64,000 nucleotides of DNA. Origin: UBA6168 sp039819485 (lineage in GTDB: Bacteria > Bacteroidota > Bacteroidia > Chitinophagales > Saprospiraceae). The translations under genes were made by a program, and so were the position numbers. Shown here piece after piece: positions 54,509 to 62,154 of this stretch. The notes under the pieces are model-generated. The model did no database searches. It had not been told where the DNA came from and was given only the letters and a program-made list of their open reading frames with translations. The DNA is taken from positions 1-64,000 of the forward strand of contig JBCBRY010000033.1 in NCBI GenBank assembly GCA_039819485.1, read 5' to 3'. The stretch's first letter is position 1. The number at the start of each line of letters is the position of its first letter.

Positions 54509-54994
54509 TTAAGAAATGGGAGGGTTGATCGGGACATCCTGGCTACATCCTCCCTGTACACAGCCACCCCATTTGTTGTAAAGCTCACAACCAAAATCAC
54601 CCCCTCCCCCTATACAATCTGCAATCAACTGGTTGCAAAAATCATAACCAAGGCACCTTGTCCCTTCCGCATTGTCCGGAAAAGCCACAATGTCGTCGGT
54701 CACGGAAACACACGGGATCAAGGAAGAACGGGTCGGAATGTACTCCCAGTAGCAGTTATCGACTAAGCGGCTGGCATAGCTGTTAGCAGGGCCTGGTTCG
54801 CTGGGTGGGCATACACGCACCCGACGGTAGCAGGTTCGAAGCTTTTGACCATCATTGCATGCTCCCGTAAAACAAAATTCTTGATAGGCCTGAAAGGAAT
54901 TGAGTCGTTTTTTGGGGGAGGGAAATAACCTGATATTGTTCAAATTTCGAGGTTGTCTTATTCTGTTGCCCGGGCTAAGAATTGGAATATTCAT
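54509..54994 (-). CDS. Cysteine-rich orphan protein (161 aa)
   Basis: No Sec signal, yet 12 cysteines (residues 41, 46, 55, 62, 81, 95, 114, 120, 127, 136, 145, 150), an even number as for disulphide-bonded proteins. The first 38 residues are basic and polar with the stretch NLNNIRLFP (17-25), which resembles QLSDMKYLP (11-19) of the neighbouring Kunitz protein. The C-terminal half is Gly/Cys-rich (CIGGGGDFGCELYNKWGGC). No family recognised. Lies 84 bp downstream of the subtilase gene on the same strand, so probably co-transcribed. An exported or leader-processed product is inference. Confidence 0.75.
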   Translation of the reverse strand: MNIPILSPGNRIRQPRNLNNIRLFPSPKKRLNSFQAYQEFCFTGACNDGQKLRTCYRRVRVCPPSEPGPANSYASRLVDNCYWEYIPTRSSLIPCVSVTDDIVAFPDNAEGTRCLGYDFCNQLIADCIGGGGDFGCELYNKWGGCVQGGCSQDVPINPPIS

Positions 54995-55078
54995 CTTTAA
55001 ATTTTTTGTCTCGTTCTGAATAAGAGTTCACTTAATTCAAAACCGCTATTTTGATTTATTAAATGACTTTTAAAATAA

Positions 55079-57025
55079 TTATCTCACACTCCAGCTCCGC
55101 ACTGCACCGATCATGACCGGGCTTACATCACTGACATCAATTGTGAACCGGAATACTCTTCTTGCCCGGGTCATCTGATTCTCGGGGTCGAAGAAGGTCA
55201 GTAAAACATCCCAGCAATCGGCCCCCATCCGGCAGACTGCACTTTTTTCAACCTCAATGGTGTCCAGTTGCATATTGTCTTGAAGTGTTTCGGTAAATAT
55301 GTTGGCGACATTCAGTGCATTCGTAGCTGCATAATTGATGGCTCGTTCCTGGGGAGCGACTCCGAGGTTTTGCAATTCATGATAGATTCGCTGCAGGAAA
55401 TTCTCAATGGCAGAACTTTTTTGCTCGTAGGCGCTCCTGTCTGTCCCTTTGGCCGGAGGCTGCCCTACAATGGAATTCGTCAGTGCCTCAATATTCCAGT
55501 TGTACATGCCCCTGAGTTCTTGATGGATAATGGGAACGGTTTGACCACTCATCAATTTGGTTTGACCGACGATTACTCCCGGAACAGAAATTCGGTCTGC
55601 CTTCAGGTTGATCTGATCATGGAGGAATTGCTGCAACCTTTTGAAGCCTTCCGCGGCAAATGAGCCGGCGGGCCGAATAGCATAAATGGGGGTGGAATTG
55701 AGAGTGAGCGTCCAGGTTATGGAAGCTGCCTCCCAAGGATGCTTTTCGAGGTAGGCCAATAATTGAAGCGGGTTGTCCGGATGTTTGTCGCCCATTTGCT
55801 GAGACAGACTTTCACGACGGGATGAAGAGCCCAAATCGTAACCCAGTGATCCTAACGCATAAACTTTTTGGTGTGACTGAACAGCGGGTTTGTTTTTACA
55901 ATTACAAGATTTATCTCCACCACAGGAAGGTAGAATACCATTGGAAGGCTCATTTTTTACCAATGAATTATTCTGGACCATCTCATGCATGGGAGGTAGC
56001 TCTGGATTGATACCTGATGGCTCCACTTTTTCAACTGTCTGGTCGTCAACCCGGGAAGGTACAGGCCCGGTGATTTCGACATTGCTGTGGTTTTGCTGGA
56101 GTTTTTCCATGTTGCATAAATTTTTAGAATGAATAATTGAATAAGTTTTTTTGATATTGATCCGACCTTTCAGCAAGCGCTGGCAAAATGTGTTTTGCCA
56201 ATCGTTGCAGCCATCGGCACCCTCAAGTAATGCCGCTTTCACTGCCGCAGGGTCGGGCAGGCAGCAGTGCTGCTTTTGGATACTCAATAACAGCGCAGCG
56301 ATACCACTGACGATCGCCGTGGCGAAACTGGTGCCCGAACGCACCGTCAGCTGGTTTTGGTCGATGGCCCCAGGTATGTTTTCGGCTGGTGCCAGTAGGC
56401 CATGCTGCCGGTATGCTTTCCCCCAATTGCTGAACGGTAAAGGGGCGCCCCTGGCATCCATCCCACCAACTGTTAGCACTGAGGGCAGGGCACCTGGAAT
56501 GTGAAGGCATTCGCATCCATCATTCCCTGCCGCAGTGACCACCAATACCTTTTTTTTCGCGCATTGCTCGATTGCTTTTTTTAGCAGCGGATGTGCTTCC
56601 CCTGAATTATTCCATTCTCCACCACTGATATTGATGATGTGCGCTCCTTCCAGTGTAGCGGTGGTGATGGCCTTCGCCAGGTCAAGCTGCGAGCATGGTG
56701 TTATATTTCCCTGCTTATCGTTAAAGTAGACCGGTAGTAGCAAGCCTTTACAATGTGGTGCGATGCCTTTCAGGCCACTGTCATGCTGTCCGAAAATAAT
56801 ACTGGTTACGTGCGTCCCATGTTGTATGGACGCTCCCTTCGCACTATTGGTACAGCCACTATTGGTTCCCAATCTTGTAAGATTGGCTCTTTTTAATGCC
56901 GGGTGTTGCGTGTCCACCTGCCCATCGATGATCGCTATGGAAATAGTAGGTTCACCCTTTGTTTCCTTCCAGAGCCAGTTCAGTGCTGGTACGATTTCGT
57001 GGATGGTGCGGTATGCGGCTTTCAT
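55079..57025 (-). CDS. PatA/PatG-like subtilisin-family protease (cyanobactin-maturation type)
   Basis: 648 residues, no signal peptide, so cytoplasmic. Subtilase domain at about 1-295: Asp 34 in AIIDGQVD, His 69 in QHGTHVTSIIFGQ, Asn 168 in AAGNDGCECLHIPGALPSV, Ser 233 in RSGTSFATAIVSGIAALLL. A Cys-containing linker (CGGDKSCNC, 368-376) leads to the C-terminal domain (388-648) with the PatA/PatG signatures YALGSLGYDLGSSSRRESL, TPIYAIRPAGSFAAE, RGMYNWNIEAL and VCRMGADCWDVLLTFFDPEN, ending IDVSDVSPV. Established for cyanobactins: PatA removes the leader and PatG cleaves the C-terminus and cyclises. No PatE-like precursor or heterocyclase is seen here. A one-mismatch -7 element lies at 57051-57058. 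Second gene after the AraC regulator (56-bp gap). Confidence 0.9.
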   Translation of the reverse strand: MKAAYRTIHEIVPALNWLWKETKGEPTISIAIIDGQVDTQHPALKRANLTRLGTNSGCTNSAKGASIQHGTHVTSIIFGQHDSGLKGIAPHCKGLLLPVYFNDKQGNITPCSQLDLAKAITTATLEGAHIINISGGEWNNSGEAHPLLKKAIEQCAKKKVLVVTAAGNDGCECLHIPGALPSVLTVGGMDARGAPLPFSNWGKAYRQHGLLAPAENIPGAIDQNQLTVRSGTSFATAIVSGIAALLLSIQKQHCCLPDPAAVKAALLEGADGCNDWQNTFCQRLLKGRINIKKTYSIIHSKNLCNMEKLQQNHSNVEITGPVPSRVDDQTVEKVEPSGINPELPPMHEMVQNNSLVKNEPSNGILPSCGGDKSCNCKNKPAVQSHQKVYALGSLGYDLGSSSRRESLSQQMGDKHPDNPLQLLAYLEKHPWEAASITWTLTLNSTPIYAIRPAGSFAAEGFKRLQQFLHDQINLKADRISVPGVIVGQTKLMSGQTVPIIHQELRGMYNWNIEALTNSIVGQPPAKGTDRSAYEQKSSAIENFLQRIYHELQNLGVAPQERAINYAATNALNVANIFTETLQDNMQLDTIEVEKSAVCRMGADCWDVLLTFFDPENQMTRARRVFRFTIDVSDVSPVMIGAVRSWSVR

Positions 57026-57081
57026 GGAGTTTGGTTTTGGGTCTTTGGTACAAATATCCGGTTGTTTGGCACAGAGGAATG

Positions 57082-57603
57082 TTACTTATGTCCCAACTCT
57101 TTTAACATATGTTCCATATCCCGCTGGCTGGCCCGCCAGTCCACCGGGGAGACGCCAAACACTTCCTTAAACCGCCTCGAAAAATAACTCTGGTTGCCAA
57201 ATCCGACTTCCAGCGCCACCTGGTAAATGCCCCATTCAGGATGCTGCCACAACAAATCGGCTGCTCTCCGTAAACGGACCAGACGGATGTAAGCTGTGGC
57301 GGACAGCCCGGTCGCTTTGGTCAGTTTGCGGTGGAGGTCCGAACGGCTCATGCCGATCAGGCGGGTAAGCCGTTGGACGTTGAGGGTCTCGTCGGACAGG
57401 TTTTGCTGGATGTGGTCATTGATTTTTTTCAAAAAATCAGGAAGATGTGAGCTGTTCACATCTTCCGATTCTGAATTGGTGTTTGAGGTAAAATAAGCAG
57501 GGTAGAATAGCTTTGTTGCGTTTGGGTGTAAGTAGTATCTTTTTTTTCGGGGTTTCATAAGGTTAAATATTTGACTGGCGTTGTAATAAGATATCCTTTT
57601 CAC
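57082..57603 (-). CDS. Small AraC-family transcriptional regulator
   Basis: DNA-binding regulator with only a short N-terminal part (about 60 residues) before an AraC helix-turn-helix pair at about 65-165 (TLNVQRLTRLIGMSRSDLHR, VALEVGFGNQSYFSRRFKEV, FGVSPVDWR). No sensing domain is visible, unlike AraC itself (about 290 aa). The start could also be at 57558 (MKPRKKRYYLHP). It is 56 bp upstream of the subtilase on the same strand and is the best candidate to control that group; this is inference from position. Confidence 0.88.
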   Translation of the reverse strand: MKRISYYNASQIFNLMKPRKKRYYLHPNATKLFYPAYFTSNTNSESEDVNSSHLPDFLKKINDHIQQNLSDETLNVQRLTRLIGMSRSDLHRKLTKATGLSATAYIRLVRLRRAADLLWQHPEWGIYQVALEVGFGNQSYFSRRFKEVFGVSPVDWRASQRDMEHMLKELGHK

Positions 57604-57928
57604 TTTATACCATTGATCCGGAAAGTGAAGGGCAAATGGCCTGTGATGGGAGCCATTAGCTGTGTTGACGGATGATCTGAGGAAACAAAACTTCTGTCTG
57701 AAATAAAGTGGTTGGTTTCGGTTTTAAAAACTGATCCCCATATTTTAGGCGTCTCTGACGTGCTTTCACATCTATTTATGTGTTTTGCAAAATCACACCA
57801 GAGACGCCGGGAATGAGGGATTTAAGAAAGGCTCTTAAACCAGTTAGGCATTTGTGACGTACCTCCCTTTTGTCAATTGATTAGCGTGTAAAAAGCAATT
57901 AATTCAATTTGTAAAAGTGCTTTCAGAC
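57604..57928. other. 325-bp intergenic region with a hairpin
   Basis: Between the FN3 protein gene and the AraC regulator, both on the minus strand. Contains the inverted repeat described separately (57748-57808). No strong promoter was found; CAAAACTT at about 57686 (minus AAGTTTTG) is one mismatch from a -7 element. No small gene recognised. Confidence 0.5.
57748..57808. terminator. Inverted repeat downstream of the FN3 protein gene
   Basis: GGCGTCTCTG (57748-57757) pairs with CAGAGACGCC (57799-57808); inside it a smaller CACAT/ATGTG hairpin may form. It is placed to end the FN3 transcript before the AraC gene, but there is no T tract, so an operator role is also open. Confidence 0.45.
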
Positions 57929-58789
57929 TCATTCACCACAACCAATTCCCGTTAAAGCTGTACACTCCGTAAATAAAACCCTGCATCCTCCTACTGCGCC
58001 GCAACTGATGGTTTGAATCAATAAATTCTTGTCTACTAAGCCAGGCAAGTGAAATGATGTTATCCGAAAAGTGTTATCACCAATTGTTACTTCTATTGCC
58101 TCAAGGTCCCCTTCCGGGGTTAGTCTTAAGGGGGAAACAGATCCTGCTCCTCCGCTGCATGCATGAAATCTAAGCAATCCGCAATCGTTATGGGTAAACG
58201 ACAATTTCAGGTTCCGGTGTCCATCTTCAGCAGCATCCAATCGAAACAGGAAGGTCCGTCGATCACCTATCGCTAATCCTGGAATCCACGGGTTATCCGG
58301 ATCATTGGTATACACTTCTTCCAACGTCCGGCTGCAATTGCATAATTCAAATCCTCTGGTATCATCGGGGGCGTCCAGCATCATGACCACATCATTGATG
58401 ATCAATTGAACTTCGTGCCCGAGTTGAATAGTGTTGATGCTCGGAGGCCCATCATCATCGCAATAAGCTGCTATCACGATACTGTAACTATTCCCTAAGA
58501 CCAGACCAGTTAATTGGTATGAAGTGGTTTGTCCATTCAGAATATCTATGGTATCTGTTTGTTGGGTAGTTGAGTCAAAAACCGTTATCTGATAGCCCGC
58601 AGCACTGTCCACCGGGGACCAGAAAAGCTCAGCAGTTGTAGAATTGGTTGGGACGACATAAGCGGAGTCAGGTGCTTCGAGTTCACAGGGAGGGGGGATA
58701 GGTGGAGGAGGAGGCAAAACAAAAGTCCTTGCTAAAAATATGGCTACGGCAACGACGACAATTACGAAGAGGATGTTCCTTGTTCTCAT
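57929..58789 (-). CDS. Membrane-anchored FN3-like protein with Cys-rich tail
   Basis: 286 residues. N-terminal membrane segment at 5-24 (NILFVIVVVAVAIFLARTFV) without a clear cleavage site, then a Pro-rich stretch (PPPPPIPPP), a fibronectin III-like domain at about 39-112 (AELFWSPVDSAAGYQITVFD; LTGLVLGNSYSIVIAAYC), and a C-terminal domain with many Cys (ELCNCSRTL, NDCGLLRFHACSGG, CGAVGGCRVLFTECTALTG, IGCGE). Probably anchored in the inner membrane and facing the periplasm. On the same strand and upstream of the AraC-subtilase group, but separated by 325 bp and a hairpin, so membership is uncertain. The function is unknown. Confidence 0.8.
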   Translation of the reverse strand: MRTRNILFVIVVVAVAIFLARTFVLPPPPPIPPPCELEAPDSAYVVPTNSTTAELFWSPVDSAAGYQITVFDSTTQQTDTIDILNGQTTSYQLTGLVLGNSYSIVIAAYCDDDGPPSINTIQLGHEVQLIINDVVMMLDAPDDTRGFELCNCSRTLEEVYTNDPDNPWIPGLAIGDRRTFLFRLDAAEDGHRNLKLSFTHNDCGLLRFHACSGGAGSVSPLRLTPEGDLEAIEVTIGDNTFRITSFHLPGLVDKNLLIQTISCGAVGGCRVLFTECTALTGIGCGE

Positions 58790-59037
58790 GGTTAAATGTA
58801 TTGTTTAGGTGAAATGAAAAAATATTGCAAAGAAGTTGTTTGAAAACTTTTTGTTGGCCCCAAATCCTACCATTTTCGACTCAACGGGAATTTTCAAATA
58901 GCTTCAAAAAGTATAAGTCATCGGATGAAAGTACCAATGACTTTTTACATCTTTCCACAAAGATGAATTTAATAAATAATGATGGAGTGTTAGATTTTTT
59001 TCAGATTTTACCACCTACTTTTTAATAGATATTTTAC

Positions 59038-60537
59038 ATGCACAAATCAAAGTTAGTTCGGTACTTATCAGTGTTCACCCAAAAGGAAATCAAGGATTTA
59101 TCTCAAATTATCTCGTTAGAGCTTTTTAATAATGGAAAAAGGCCTTTGAAAGTCAAGGCATTGATACAATATCTGCTGCTGTTTTATCCAGGATTTGAGG
59201 CAGAAAATGTTACTGAAGAGCAAGTGTTTGAAGCTGTATTTCCTGACGAAACTTTCAAAAGACACAAATTGCGCAAGCTCGCCTCCGAGTCGATAAAAGT
59301 AATTCAGCATTTTATCTTGTTTTGCACGCCGAACAATCAACCGGGCATCCATGCAAACATGGCACAGGTCAAATTTTTTCAGGACAGAGGGATGGACCAG
59401 GATTTTCTTTCCGCATTTAATCGAACTGAAAAAATGTTGGAAACTCAAACTTTGCGGGAACAGGAAAAATTCTATCATCGGTTTGTCCTGGAGACCGAAC
59501 GCATCAAATATCTCCTGAAAACAAATGACAATAAGGGCGACGTAAATCTACCTGCTGCTATTCGATACCTTGACCAATTTTACAGTCTTACGAAAATGGA
59601 ATATTGTTCCTACCTGCTGACCCAGAATATCAGCACCGTGCTTGATTCCAGCCAATCGATGATACTATTGGATGAAGTAATGGAAACTGCTGAAAATCAT
59701 TTTTTGGATATTCCAGTAATCGCCGCGTACTATCATGCTTTTCCACTGCTTAAACCCGGCCAAGGGAATATGGCTAATTATGAAAATTTAAAAAAAGTGC
59801 TGAGCGATAAGGCTGATTTAATCTCAATGGCAGAACTAAAGACCATCCACAATTACATGCGAAATTTCCTGGCCAACCGCTATGTAAACGGCGACCGTGA
59901 CTGTGTTCCGGAATTCTTCTCCCTCTTTAAAGAACAGATCAAGTTTGGCACCATCTACCAGGACGGGCACCATATCTGGGCCAGTACCCTGCAAAGTGCC
60001 GTCACCCTCGCCCTATGGATGAAAGAGCATGAATGGGCCATGAATTTTTTGCAAAAACATAAAAACCGAATCAAAAGCGCGGATGATGTCGAGGGGGTCT
60101 ACCAATTCAACCTCGCCAATATCTATTTCCATCAAGGGAAATACCAGGAGGCATTCGAAACGCTGGAAAAATTCCACTTCCGTGAAATGTTCTACAACCT
60201 CGCAGCCCGGAGGCTGGAAACCAAATTGTATTATGAAACCCAATTAGAACTGGACGTCTTTGAGTTTCGCCTGAAAGCTTTGAAGAGCTTTGTGTACGAA
60301 CAAAAAAAGCTGCTCCCGACCGATAAATTTGACTCCAATAACAATTTCTCTAAAGTCATGTTTCAGGTTTTCACCATCTTGAGAGAGGATGAAGAAAGAC
60401 AATTTTTGAAGCTGAGCCACAAAAAGAGCCGAACCAAACGCATCCATGACTTGATCGAAAAAGTAACTCAACTGAAAACCATTGCCGAGCGTGAATGGCT
60501 CCTGGAAAAATTAAGAGAGAAGTTGTTTGAAAATTAA
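59038..60537 (+). CDS. Hypothetical helical-repeat protein (499 aa)
   Basis: Long helical protein without signal peptide or membrane segment. It starts MHKSKLVRYLSVFTQKEIKD, which looks like a conserved N-terminal domain (about 1-95), and has a region with TPR-like spacing (FNLANIYFHQGKYQEAFETL, about 363-382). The C-terminus is rich in Lys/Glu/Arg (LIEKVTQLKTIAEREWLLEK). I recall similar N-terminal patterns in large proteins of the same group, but cannot assign a family. No neighbours on its strand within 470 bp downstream. Confidence 0.82.
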   Translation: MHKSKLVRYLSVFTQKEIKDLSQIISLELFNNGKRPLKVKALIQYLLLFYPGFEAENVTEEQVFEAVFPDETFKRHKLRKLASESIKVIQHFILFCTPNNQPGIHANMAQVKFFQDRGMDQDFLSAFNRTEKMLETQTLREQEKFYHRFVLETERIKYLLKTNDNKGDVNLPAAIRYLDQFYSLTKMEYCSYLLTQNISTVLDSSQSMILLDEVMETAENHFLDIPVIAAYYHAFPLLKPGQGNMANYENLKKVLSDKADLISMAELKTIHNYMRNFLANRYVNGDRDCVPEFFSLFKEQIKFGTIYQDGHHIWASTLQSAVTLALWMKEHEWAMNFLQKHKNRIKSADDVEGVYQFNLANIYFHQGKYQEAFETLEKFHFREMFYNLAARRLETKLYYETQLELDVFEFRLKALKSFVYEQKKLLPTDKFDSNNNFSKVMFQVFTILREDEERQFLKLSHKKSRTKRIHDLIEKVTQLKTIAEREWLLEKLREKLFEN

Positions 60538-61013
60538 AAACTGAACGTTGCCACAGGTCCGCCAGGTTTCAAAAACCAGAGGGACCTAATCCCAAAAAAA
60601 CTGAAAATCAGCCATGATTTTTTGCCCGTAATTTGCATCATTTGTTGATGCTGTATGTCTTGTCAATTTCTTGATTTTCAATAAAATCTATTGATACCAC
60701 AAAGCTGCGCGCAAAATTGTTATGGAGAATGAACAAATGTTCCAATCGCTTGTACATATGTTGCAAAATTGAAGAATTGCGACCTTGGCGATTCGCCACA
60801 CTTTAAAAAACGTAACCGCACTACTGCTCAGCCCGTCTGACATTTCATCCATCCCAAACAAACTTTTGTAGAAGCATTGTGTGGGTTTACGTTTATTAAA
60901 TTATAATTGCATTAGATTTCGAAAACGTAAAAAAGCGTTTTTCATCAGCACGCCCTGCCGCTCATATGAAACTTACCAAGTCTGATTTTAAAAATTATTA
61001 AAACCGTTTAAAC
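60538..61013. other. 476-bp intergenic region, no gene recognised
   Basis: AT-rich spacer. A weak -7-like TAgaTTTC occurs near 60913, about 100 bp before the PA14-OmpA gene, but the -33 element is unclear. The string AAACGTAA or its complement occurs three times (about 60806, 60890 and 60922) and could be a binding site. No reading frame is convincing. Confidence 0.45.
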
Positions 61014-62057
61014 ATGAAAAAACTGGTATGTTTCCTCTCCGCCCTTTTTGTTGCTTTTTCCATTAATCATTCTTTGGCCCAAAATGGCCTGCTGGCTGAA
61101 TATTATGACGGCACTAATTTCAACCGCAAAGTTGCCACCCGGATCGATGATAAAATTGATATGTACTGGAACAACCGTCCACCTGTGCCGGGCATTGACC
61201 CGCATGAATGCTCCATCCGCTGGACCGGCCAACTGAAAGCTCCCAAAACGGGGGTCTATACTTTTTCGGCGCGGGTAGATGACGGTATCCGGGTATGGGT
61301 CGGAGGCAAAAAAGTCATCGACCGGTGGCACCTCAACGACGTGGGCATTTTCTCTGGTGAAGTGAAAATGGAGGCAGGAAAAATGTACGACCTGAAAATA
61401 GAATATTTCAACGCCTTGGTGGAAGGTGAAATAACCTTGTTGTGGGAATTACCGGAAGCAGGCGAGAGCTGGTTCAGCGATTGGTTCAGCGATGATAAAA
61501 AAGTCGTGGAGGCCGAATATTTTTACCAGCCCAAAAGTGAAACAGAACAAGAATGGGTCATGAACTGGCCAACACCTCCGACTCCGCAAACTGCAGACAG
61601 AACCCCTGCTGAAAAACCCAGACCCCAACCCGTCTCACAACCGGCGGCGCCCAAAAAACCGACACCTCCTCCGGCCAAAAAGCCGCAGCCAGTCAAGAAA
61701 GTAACATCCATCGATACCATCCAAAAATATATTCCTGAAAATATCTTTTTCGAAAGGGCCAAAACCGACATCCTTCCAGAGTCGTTTGCCGACCTCGACA
61801 AGTTGGCCGAGTTCCTAAATGAACAAACCCACCTCAAAGTACAAATTGATGGCCACACCGACTACGTGGGCGACGCTTACAAAAACGTCATCCTCTCACA
61901 AGACCGGGCGGATGCCGTGGCGGCCTATTTGATGAAAAAAGGAATCGAGGAGGAGCGCATCACCGCCAAAGGTTATGGTGGTTCCAAGCCACTGGCGAAA
62001 AACGATGGGCGCAAATACCATCCGGAGAACCGGCGCGTGGAGTTTGTGATCCAGTAA
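61014..62057 (+). CDS. PA14-domain OmpA-family outer membrane protein
   Basis: Signal peptide at residues 1-22 (CFLSALFVAFSINHSLA). PA14 domain at about 24-150 (GLLAEYYDGTNFNRKVATR, SIRWTGQLKAPKTGVYTFSA, DDGIRVWVGGKKVIDRW), which binds carbohydrate in other proteins. A Pro-rich linker at about 185-235 (PQPVSQPAAPKKPTPPP) leads to an OmpA domain at about 240-347 (NIFFERAKTDILPESF, VQIDGHTDYVGDAYKN, ENRRVEFVIQ) that binds peptidoglycan. A PA14-OmpA layout suggests a cell-surface glycan-binding lipoprotein-like anchor, though there is no lipobox. No operon partner. Confidence 0.9.
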   Translation: MKKLVCFLSALFVAFSINHSLAQNGLLAEYYDGTNFNRKVATRIDDKIDMYWNNRPPVPGIDPHECSIRWTGQLKAPKTGVYTFSARVDDGIRVWVGGKKVIDRWHLNDVGIFSGEVKMEAGKMYDLKIEYFNALVEGEITLLWELPEAGESWFSDWFSDDKKVVEAEYFYQPKSETEQEWVMNWPTPPTPQTADRTPAEKPRPQPVSQPAAPKKPTPPPAKKPQPVKKVTSIDTIQKYIPENIFFERAKTDILPESFADLDKLAEFLNEQTHLKVQIDGHTDYVGDAYKNVILSQDRADAVAAYLMKKGIEEERITAKGYGGSKPLAKNDGRKYHPENRRVEFVIQ

Positions 62058-62154
62058 AAGGTGAGTTATATTCCTTCTGTTTAGCTGGCAGAAAATATGT
62101 TGGATTTCAACAGGTTCGATGACCATTGGAATCAAGGTTTCAGTATCAAAACTA

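Noticed and set aside
55079..57025. Calling the subtilase locus a standard cyanobactin cluster
   Set aside because: No PatE-like precursor, no YcaO heterocyclase and no oxidase or prenyltransferase genes are present between 53.8 and 59 kb; only the protease family is shared.
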